Below, in pieces: positions 40,178 through 49,600 of a stretch of 64,000 nt of DNA. The DNA comes from Myxococcus sp. CA023. Lineage in GTDB: Bacteria > Myxococcota > Myxococcia > Myxococcales > Myxococcaceae. The stretch is from positions 124,001 through 188,000 of the forward strand of contig NZ_JAAEAH010000003.1 in NCBI RefSeq assembly GCF_010998615.1. Reading direction: 5' to 3'. Position 1 is the stretch's first letter; the number at the start of each line of letters is the position of its first letter. The position numbers and the translations under genes are program-made. The notes beneath the pieces are model-generated. The model was not told the origin of the DNA, ran no database searches, and saw nothing but the letters and a program-made list of their open reading frames with translations.

Positions 40178-43100
40178 CTACTCCTTCTTCGAAGAAGTCG
40201 AGTCAGGGAGGTTCAGCTCGGCGCGCGTCGCGGCCTGGACGCGGCGGGCCTGCCGGGGCCGGGCCACCAACGGCGGAGGCGCGGCGGGCGCACCGGGCTG
40301 CTGGAGTGTCTCCAGGTGCTTCGCCAAGGCGTCGAGCGTGGGGTGCTCGAAGAGGACGCGGAGTGACACGTCCACCTTGCAGGACTCTTGGATGCGCGCC
40401 ACCACCTGGACGGCCTTCATCGACTGGCCTCCCAGGTCGAAGAAGTTGTCACGCGCGCCGACCTGCTCCACCGCGAGGACGTCGCGCCAGATGGCCGCGA
40501 GCTGGACTTCCGTGGGCGTGCGCGGCGCCTCGTAGGCCGCCGAGGCGCGCTGGTTCGCCGATGGCGCGGGGAGCGACTTGCGGTCCAGCTTGCCGTTGGC
40601 CGTCCGGGGGAAGGACTCCAGCGTCACGAAGTGGCTCGGCAGCATGTACGCCGGCAGGTGAGAGGCCAGGTGCTGGCGGATCGTCAGCGCCTCGGGGGCG
40701 GGCTCGGTGCCGGGGCGCACGTAGGCGACCAGCTCCGCGTGGCCCGACACGTCCCACAGCTTCACTGCGGCTTCCAGGACGGCAGGCACCTGCGCCAGCC
40801 GGGCTTCAATCTCTCCCAGCTCGATGCGATAGCCGCGCAACTTCACCTGTCCATCGCCGCGGCCCAGGTACTCCAGCGTGCCGTCTGGCAGCGCGCGCAC
40901 CAGGTCACCCGTGGCGTAGAGCCGCCCGCCCGGTACCTGTCCGAAGGGGTCCGGCACGAAGCGCTCCGCCGTCAGGTCCGGACGGTGGAGGTAGCCCTGC
41001 GCCACGCCGTGTCCGCCGATGTACAGCGCGCCCGTCACGCCCATGGGCACCGGCTGCATGGCCGCGTCCAGCACGTACACCTGCGTGTTGCCAATGGGGC
41101 GGCCCAGGGTGATGCGGCGTCCCGGCTCCAGGCGCGTGGTGGTGGACCAGATGGTCGTCTCCGTGGGGCCGTACATGTTCCACAGGGACGCGCCGCGCGA
41201 GCACAGCGGCTCGACGAGTTCGGACGGAATCGCCTCTCCACCGCAGAGGAGCTTCAGCGTGGGGCTGCCTTTCCACGCCAGCGTCAGCAGCATCCGCCAC
41301 GTGGAAGGCGTTGCCTGCATCACCGTGGCGCCACTCTCCACCAGCGCCCGCATCAGCCGGGTGCCATCCACGGCCGTCTCGCTACTGGCGATGACGACGT
41401 TGCCGCCCACGGTCAGGGGGAGGAAGAGCTCCAGCACGGAGATGTCGAAGGCCACCGTCGTCACGGCGAACAGCGTGTCCTGGTCGGTCATCCCAGGCGC
41501 CCGCTGCATGGACGCCATGAAGTTGACGACCGCTGCGTGCGGCACGGCCACGCCCTTCGGGCGGCCCGTGGAGCCGGACGTGTAGAGCACGTAGGCCAGG
41601 TTCGTGCCCGCGAGCGTCACCTGGGGCGGCGTCGTAGGGGCGCCGGAGGCCTCGGCCAGCACCATGCGCTTGCCACGATAGGCGGGGACCTGTGCGGCCA
41701 GCTCCGGCTCCGTCAGTAGCAGTGAGACGCCGCTGTCATCCAGGATGTGCGCCAACCGGTCCGGCGGATACAGCGGGTCCAGCGGCACATACGCCGCGCC
41801 CGCCTTCAGGATGCCGAGCAAACCCACGAGCAGCTCCACCGAGCGCTCCAGGAAGATGCCCACGCGGTGCCCCGGCTCCACGCCGAGCTGGCGCAGGTGG
41901 TTCGCCAGCCGGTTCGCCTGTTCATCCAGCTCCCGGTAGGTCAGGGCGCGCGACTCGAAGCGCACGGCGGTGGCGTCCGGACGGCGCGCGGCCTGCCGTT
42001 CGAAGAGGCCGTGGAGGCTGCCGGGCAGGGGTAGGGGCAGGTCGAGCGCGGTGTCGTTCCACTCCCGCAGCAGTCGCAGTCGCTCAGGCCCGGTCAGCAG
42101 GGGCAGGTCGCTGACGGACCGGGTGGGGTTCTCCGCGATGGCCGCGAGCAGCGTGAGGAGGTGGCCGGACATCCGCTCGACGGTGGCCGCATCGAACAGG
42201 TCGGTGTTGTAGTTCAGCTCGCTGACCAGCCCCTGCGCCGTCTCCGCCATCGACAGGGAGAGGTCGAACTGCGTGGTGCCGCTCTCGAACTCCAGCTGCT
42301 CCAGCGTGAGGCCGGACAGCGAGAGGACCTCGGACGGCGTGTTCTGGAGCGTGAACAGCACCTGGAACAGTGGGGAGTAACTCGGGTCACGCGCGGGCTG
42401 GAGCGCTTCGACCAGCTGCTCGAAGGGCAGCGTCTGATGCGCGTAGGCGCTTAGCGTGTCCTGACGCACGCGGGCCAGCAGCTCGGAGAACGGGCGCGCG
42501 CCGTCCACCTGGAGCCGCAGCGGCAGTGAGTTGACGAAGAGGCCGATGAGGGGCTCCGTCTGGGGCACCCGGTTGGCGATGGGCGTGCCGATGACGAGGT
42601 CCTCCTGCCGGCTGCTGCGGGACAGGAGCACGCTGAACGCGGACAGCAGCGTCATGAACAGCGTTGCCTCTGCCTCGCGGCTCCGCTGCTTGAGCCGGGC
42701 GGTCAGCTCCGCCGGCACGGTGAAGCGATGGGTCGCACCGTGGAAGCGCTGGTTCGCGGGGCGCGGTCGGTCGGTGGGCAGCTCCAGCAGAGCAGGGGCG
42801 CCGGCCAGGTGTTCGCGCCACCAGGAGAGGTGCGGCTGGAGGTCGCCACGGGTGGCGCGTTCCTGCTGCCAGCGCGCGAAGTCACCGTACTGAAGGGTGG
42901 GTTCGGGAAGCGGAGAGGGCTCGCTCGTGCTGAACGCTCGGTAGAGCGCCGCCAGTTCGCGGATGAGGACGCCCAGGGACCAACCGTCGCAGGCGACGTG
43001 GTGGAGCGTGAGCAGCAGCACGTGCTCGCGTGGGTCCAACCGCAGCAGCGACAACCGCAGGGGCAGGTCTCGTGACAGGTCGAAGGGCCGGCTGGACTCC

Positions 43101-43624
43101 TCCGTCGCCCACCGCCGGACCTCGGCCTGACGCGCGTCGGCGGGGAGGTGCTGGAGGTCCACCTCGGGCATCGTCACGGACGCGGGCGGCAAGACGCGCT
43201 GGAAGGGCTTGCCCTGATGCTGCCCATAGCTCGTGCGCAGCACCTCGTGACGGCGGACGATTTCGTCCAGGCTCCGCTGAAGCGCGGCGATGTCCAGGGC
43301 GCCTTCGAGCCGCAGCGCCGCGGGCATGTTGTACGCGCCGCTGGGCCCCTGGAACTGCTCCAGGAACCACATGCGCTGCTGGCCGGACGACAGCGGCAGC
43401 GCTCCATCGCGAGGGCCGGCGGGGATGAGGTCCGCGGCACTCTGGAGTGACTGCCCCACCTGTTGGAGGAAGGAGACCAGCTCCTCCTTGCGGGACTTCA
43501 TCTCTCCGAGCAGGTCGGGTGTCATCACACCCGGCGGGGCGTTGAAGCGCAGGCGCTCGCCTTCCATCCACAGTCGCACGTCGTGCTGGCGCAGCCGGGT
43601 CAACAGTCCGTCGATCGTGTTCAC
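40178..43624 (-). CDS. NRPS module TubC-docking-C-A(Gly)-PCP
   Basis: 1148 aa. Residues 1-55 match a TubC-type N-terminal docking domain (LLTRLRQHDVRLWMEGERL, then MTPDLLGEMKSRKEEL), which receives the C-terminal tail of an upstream subunit. C about 75-510 (HHVACDG); A about 530-1035 (YTSGSTGRPKG); PCP with Ser1068 (GGQSM). The A code reads DILQLGMIWK, a glycine code. GTG at 43624 overlaps the upstream stop by 4 nt (GTGA) with GGGGGAG just before it. It extends the beta-amino-acyl-X chain by glycine and passes it to the four-module synthetase. The C-terminal 45 residues after the PCP are basic and Pro-rich. Confidence 0.92.
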   Translation of the reverse strand: MNTIDGLLTRLRQHDVRLWMEGERLRFNAPPGVMTPDLLGEMKSRKEELVSFLQQVGQSLQSAADLIPAGPRDGALPLSSGQQRMWFLEQFQGPSGAYNMPAALRLEGALDIAALQRSLDEIVRRHEVLRTSYGQHQGKPFQRVLPPASVTMPEVDLQHLPADARQAEVRRWATEESSRPFDLSRDLPLRLSLLRLDPREHVLLLTLHHVACDGWSLGVLIRELAALYRAFSTSEPSPLPEPTLQYGDFARWQQERATRGDLQPHLSWWREHLAGAPALLELPTDRPRPANQRFHGATHRFTVPAELTARLKQRSREAEATLFMTLLSAFSVLLSRSSRQEDLVIGTPIANRVPQTEPLIGLFVNSLPLRLQVDGARPFSELLARVRQDTLSAYAHQTLPFEQLVEALQPARDPSYSPLFQVLFTLQNTPSEVLSLSGLTLEQLEFESGTTQFDLSLSMAETAQGLVSELNYNTDLFDAATVERMSGHLLTLLAAIAENPTRSVSDLPLLTGPERLRLLREWNDTALDLPLPLPGSLHGLFERQAARRPDATAVRFESRALTYRELDEQANRLANHLRQLGVEPGHRVGIFLERSVELLVGLLGILKAGAAYVPLDPLYPPDRLAHILDDSGVSLLLTEPELAAQVPAYRGKRMVLAEASGAPTTPPQVTLAGTNLAYVLYTSGSTGRPKGVAVPHAAVVNFMASMQRAPGMTDQDTLFAVTTVAFDISVLELFLPLTVGGNVVIASSETAVDGTRLMRALVESGATVMQATPSTWRMLLTLAWKGSPTLKLLCGGEAIPSELVEPLCSRGASLWNMYGPTETTIWSTTTRLEPGRRITLGRPIGNTQVYVLDAAMQPVPMGVTGALYIGGHGVAQGYLHRPDLTAERFVPDPFGQVPGGRLYATGDLVRALPDGTLEYLGRGDGQVKLRGYRIELGEIEARLAQVPAVLEAAVKLWDVSGHAELVAYVRPGTEPAPEALTIRQHLASHLPAYMLPSHFVTLESFPRTANGKLDRKSLPAPSANQRASAAYEAPRTPTEVQLAAIWRDVLAVEQVGARDNFFDLGGQSMKAVQVVARIQESCKVDVSLRVLFEHPTLDALAKHLETLQQPGAPAAPPPLVARPRQARRVQAATRAELNLPDSTSSKKE

Positions 43625-46600
43625 AGCTCCCCCTCTTCACGGCTCGCGCCGCTGACGCTGGTGTCCTCGGTTGCACGTGACGCCCACAGGACGGTGTCCA
43701 CGTGCTCCGCGAGCCCGGCGATGGTCGTCTGCTTGAAGAGCCGCTCCAGCGGCAGCTCCACCTTGAGCGCGTCCCGCAGTCGCGAGGCCACCTGCGTGGC
43801 CAGCAGCGAGTCACCGCCCAGTTCGAAGAAGTCGTCGTGGATGCTCACGCGAGGCAGGCGCAGGGCCTTCATCCACACATCCGCCAGGGTCTGCTCGGTG
43901 GGCGTGCGCGGTGCGACGAAGGGACGCGTGGGCGCGCTGGCCTCCGGGTCGGGCGCGGGCAGCGCCTTGCGGTCCAGTTTCCCACTGGCCGTCAGAGGCA
44001 TGGCCTCCATGAGGACGAAGAAGGCGGGGACCATGTAGTCCGGCAACTTCTCCAGCAGGAACTGGCGGAGCGCGGCGGGTGTCACGCTGCCCTGCGCGGA
44101 GGGCACCACGTAGGCCACCAGTCGTTTGTCATGTCCGGCCAGCGCGCCCGGCTCCTCGCGGACCGTGACGACCACTTCCTGGACGTGCTCGTGCGCGCTC
44201 AGCGCGGACTCGATTTCTCCCAGCTCGATTCGGAAGCCGCGCACCTTCACCTGGTGGTCGCTGCGTCCCAGGAACTCGAGCGTTCCGTCAGGCCGGTAAC
44301 GGACCAGGTCTCCGGTTCGGTAGAGGCGCGCCGCCGGGTCGTCGCTGAACGGGTCCGGCACGAAGCGCTGCGCGGTGAGCTCCGGGCGGTTGAGGTAACC
44401 CGCCGCGACCAGCGGTCCGCCGATGTGCAGCTCGCCCGCCACGCCGATGGGCACGGGCGCGCCATGCCGGTCCAGCACGTAGCAGGGGCGGTTCGACAGC
44501 GGCCGGCCGATGGGGACGCGCGGTGCGCTCCAGCCCTTGGGGATGTCGAACGTGGTCGCGGTGATGAGCGTCTCAGTGGGGCCGTAGGCATTGAGCGTGC
44601 GCACGTTGCCCAGTGGGCCGTGCTGCCACAGCTCCAGCACCTTGGGCAGCACGGTGTCGCCGCCGATGATGACCAGCCGCAAGTCATGGGCACCGATGGC
44701 CGGCGGCGATTCGGCCCAGCTCTGCGTGAGCTGCTGCCAGTACGCCGTGGGGAAGTTCATCACCGACAGCCGCTGTTCGACGACGCGGCGGGCCAGCTCC
44801 TCGGGCGTCCAGACCTGGTTGCCGCGCAGGACCAGCGTGGCGCCCGTCATGAACGTCGGGAGAATCTGCTCCAGGGACGCGTCGAAGTTGAACGAGGCGA
44901 ACTGCAACACGCGGTCGCGCTCGGTCAGCTCGAAGTGGAGCTGCATGTCCTGGAAGTGCACCGCCATCTGGCCGTGGCTGATGACGACGCCCTTGGGCTC
45001 ACCCGTGGAGCCGGACGTGTAGATGACGTAGGCAGGAGACGTGGCCGTCGCGGTGTTGGGCGGGTTCTCAGTGGGGCGAGACGCCAGCGTGACGGCGTCC
45101 GTGTCCAGGTGGACGACCTTCGCGGTGTGCGCGGGCAGCCGCTCCGCGAGGGACTGCTTCGTCACCAGCACGGCCGCGCGCGCGTCGTCCAGCAGGAAGC
45201 GCAGCCGCTCCACGGGGTGCGCGGGGTCCAGCGGCACGTAGGCGCCACCGGCCTTGAGGATGGCCAGCAACGTCACCAGCATCTCCGGCGAGCGGTCGAT
45301 GAAGGCGCCCACCAGCACGCCCGGTCCGACACCCAGGCCGCGCAGGTGGTGCGCGAGCTGGTTCGCGCGCTGGTTGAAGTCGGCGTAGGTGATGCACTGG
45401 CCGTCCAGCTCCACCGCGTGCACGCCGGGCCTCGCGGCGGCCTGCTGTTCGATGAACTGGTGAGTGAGCAGATCCTCCCGGTAGCCCACCTGGTTCTGGT
45501 TCCACGCCACCAGGACCTTGCGGCGCTCGGCCGGGGTGAGCATCGGCAGGTCGGCGACGCGCGCTTCCGGCTGCTCGAGCGTGCCTGACAGCAGCGTGCG
45601 GAAGCCCTGAGCCCAGCGGACCAGCGTCGCCGCTTCGAACAGGTCGGTGTTGTAGTCGAAGTCGAGGACGAGTCCGTCCTCGGCGTCGATGACGTTCAGG
45701 CTCAGGTCGAAGGCGGCGTAGCGCACGGGCTGCGGGACGAAGTGCGTCCGAAGGCCGTCCATCTGGAGGTTCCCCAGGGGGCGCTCCAGGTTGAACGTGA
45801 CGCTGACGAGCGGGGTGTGGCTCGTGCTGCGCGGCAGTCCCAGGCGCTTGATGAGCAGGGCGAAGGGATAGTCCTGGTGCTCATACGCCTCCCAGAGCAC
45901 TTGCTTGAGGCCCTGGACGTATTCGGAGAACGTCTGCTCGCCTTGAACGTGGCTGGCGATGGGCAGCAGGTGCGAGCAGTAGCCCACCAGCCCCTCGCTG
46001 CCCTCCATTCCCCGGCCCGCGGTGGGGATGCCCACCAGGACGTCATCCTGGCCCGTCAGGCGGTGGAGGAACGTGGTGTAGATGGAGAGCAGCAGCATGA
46101 AGAGTGTGGACTGCTGCTGCGCCGCCGCCTCCCGCAGGGACTGGGTGGTGGCGCGGTCCAGTCGCAGCGTCTCCCGGGCACCCCGATAGCTGCGGTGCGC
46201 GGGGCGGCCATAGTCGATGGGCAGCTCCAGCGCGGGCATCGTCTCCACGCGCCGGCTCAGCCAGAAGCGCTCGTGGGCCGTCTGCTCCTTGGTTCCGGCC
46301 TGCTGCTGGAGCCACTGCACGTACTCGCCCCACTGCATCGCGGGTGGAGGCGGGGTGCTCTTGCCTCCCCGCAGCTCGGTGTAGCGCGCGGCAATCTCGC
46401 GGACGATGACACCCAGCGACCAGCCGTCCACCGCGACGTGGTGCGCGGTGAGGACGAAGACGTGCTCCTGCGCACCGAGCTTCAGCAGGTTGACGCGGAA
46501 GGGCGCACCGCGGTGCAGGTCGAACGGCGTGTTGCTCTCCTGCTCGTACCAGGCGGAGAGGCGCTCGGCCTGATCCGGCGCGGGCAGGGTGGAGAGGTCG

Positions 46601-49600
46601 TGCAACGTCAGGGAAAGCGCCAGCGAAGCGGCCGCGGTCTGCTGCTCGCCGGACTCGTGGATGTGGATGCGCAGGGCTTCATGCCGGTCGACGACGTGCT
46701 GGATGGCGCGTTGGAGCACCTCGGGCTGGAGCACGCCTTCGAGCCGCAGGCTCATTGACAGGTTGTAGGAGATGGAGCCGCCGGCGTTCATCTGGGCGAG
46801 CACCCACAGTTGCCGCTGCGCCTCCGTCATCGGCAACGTGCGCGCTTCGACGCGGGTGGGCTCGGGCGGTGTGGTGCGTGGCCAGAATCCGCCCGCGCGC
46901 ATGTCCGCCACCGTCTCGGTGACGGCGCGGACGATGGTGTCGAGGTCCTCGTCCGAGTGAGCGGTGGAGAGCATGCACGTGCGCCCCTCCCAGATGTAGA
47001 TGCCGCGCTGGATGAGGTGGCAGAAGAACAGGTCCATCTCCAGCGACTGGTACAGGTAGCTGGTGTTGCCCGCGGCGGAGAAGCGCAGCACCGAGCCGCC
47101 GTGGACCGCCTCGATGGGCGCCTGCTCGCGCTGGAAGATGTCGTTGAGACGAGCGACCAGCCCCGCGGCGCGGCGGCTCAGATTCTCCTGGAGCGCGGGC
47201 CCCTGAGCCTTGAGGTGGCTCAGCGTGGCCACCGTGGTCGCCATGGTCAGCGGGTGCTTGCAGAACGTGCCCGCGGAGAAGGTCGTCTCGACAGCGGGGT
47301 AGGACGCGTCACCGTAGTTCCAGTCGCCTCCGTCGATGCGGTCCACGAATCCGCCGCGGTCCGCGACGGCGCCAATGGCCATGCCGCCACCGAGCACCTT
47401 GCCGTAGGTGACCAGGTCCGCCTCGATGCCGTACCACGCCTGAGCGCCACCCGGATGGAGCCGGAAGCCAGTGATGACCTCGTCGAAGATGAGGGGCACG
47501 CCTGCTTTACGCGTCATCGTCCGCAACGCCTGGAGGAAGGCCCGTGGCTGGAGATTGGGACGGCGGCTCTGCACGGGTTCGACGAGGACGCCCGCCAGCT
47601 CGTGAAGGTGCTCGCGGATGAGCTCCAGCGTGCGGTCCTCGCCGTAGGGCAGCACGAGGACGTCCTCGACGACCTTGGGAGACACGCCCGCCGCCATGGG
47701 CAGCGACTGGGGCTCGCCGTTGACCATGCGCCCCACCACCAGCGTGCCATCGGAGTGGCCGTGGTAGGAGCCGGTGAACATCACGACTTTCGTGCGGCCC
47801 GTCGCGGCGCGCGCCAGCCGGAGCGCCGTCATCACTGCCTCCGTGCCGGAGTTGCAGAAGGTGACGCGCTTCATCCCGGTCAGCTCGCAGAGCAGCTCCG
47901 CGGCTTGCCCGCCCAGGTCCGACTGGGGTCCCAACTCCATGCCTTCCGCCAGACGTTGTTGCAGCGCCTCCATGATGAAGGGCGGGGTGTGACCGAACAG
48001 GTGCACCCCGAAGCCCATGGAGAAGTCGATGTACTCGTTGCCGTCCGCGTCCCAGACCCGCGAGCCCTTCGAACGCACGCTGACGATGGGGTAGCAGACC
48101 TCCTTCAGCTCGGCGCGGAAGTTCATCAGCCACCGCACGTCGCTCCACTTCGACCGGTAGCGGACGGCTGCTTCCTTCGAGCGCTTCGTGCGCGCGGTGT
48201 ACTTCGCGATGAGCGCGTCCAGGTGACGCTGCTGTACCGCGGGGAGCTCACGCTCGGGCGTGCCGGACTTGGGCCCCGCGCCAAAGGGTGACGCGCCTCC
48301 AGCCTTCGCGGTGTTCGCGGGCACGGCCTTGGGGGCGGGGGCTTCCTGCGCCGCGACGGGAAACTGCTGCGGCGCAGAGGGACGTCCGCCCAGGAGCGCG
48401 AGCTGCTGCGCCATGAGCTGCAACTGCTGCTGGATGAGCTGCTCGACGACGCTTCCCGGAGGCGCGGAGAGCGTGTTCGCGGCGGCGGCGGGAGGCGCGC
48501 TCATGGGGAGCGGCGCGGGAATACTCGTCGCGGCTGGCGCGGAGCTCAGGGCGAAGCTCGTGGGCAGCGTCTGGTCGAGGTGGCTCGCCAGTGCGTCCAG
48601 CGTCGTCAGTTCCTCGAAGAGCTGACGGATGGCCAGCTTCACGCCGAAGCGCTTCTCCACGTTGCGGATGGCGTCCAGCAACACGAGGGAGTCGGCGCCC
48701 ATCTCCAGGAAGGACATGCGCGGGTCGAGCTTCTCGGGAGGGGCCTGAAGCAGCAAGGCGACGACCGCGCGGAGCTCCGTGAGGATTCGCTCCTTGCGTG
48801 ACACGACGGGCGCTGCGGCAGAGGTCTGGGTCATCATCGTCGGGCTGTGGGCAGGGGAGGGGAGCGCGGAGTCCAGCAAGTACCTCTGGCGCTCGAAGGG
48901 ATAGGTGGGCAGCGGGACTCGCCGTCGCGGGTGGTCCGCGTCCACTGCGCTCCATGGGACGGCGACGCCGCGCGTGTGCAGCGCACCGAGGCCGCCGAGC
49001 AGCGTCTCCCAGGCATCCTGCTGACGCCGCAGGCTGGGGAGCCACAGGCTCGCGCTCTCGGGAACGCAGCGCTTCGCCATGCCGAGCAGTGTGTCGTGCG
49101 GGCCCATCTCAATGAACAGCGCGGGCCCCGCCTGCGTCAGCGTCTGGAGGCTCTTGAAGAACTGGACGGGCGCGCGCGCGTGCCGTCGCCAGTAGGCGGC
49201 GTCGGGGGCCTGGGACATGCGCTCGCCCGTGACATTCGAGATGAGCGGGAGTCGCGGCGCGTGGGCGGGCAGGACGCGGGCCACCTGCTCGAAGCCATCG
49301 AGCATCGGCTCCATGAGCGGCGAGTGGAACGCGTGGGAGACGGTGAGCGGTCGCGACTCGATACCTTGAGCCTGTAGCGCCGTGGAGATGCGCTGGACCG
49401 CTTCATGCTCACCGGAGATGACGACGTGCCTGGGCCCGTTGATGGCGGCGACGTCCACCAGGGGCTCGCCCTCCAGCGCCATGCGCACCGTGGCTTCATC
49501 CGTCAGGACAGCCACCATGGCGCCGTTCTGGGGCAGTGCCTGGATGAGCCGGCTGCGGGTGGCCAGCAGGGCCAGCGCCTCCTCCAGCCCGAGCGCGCCC

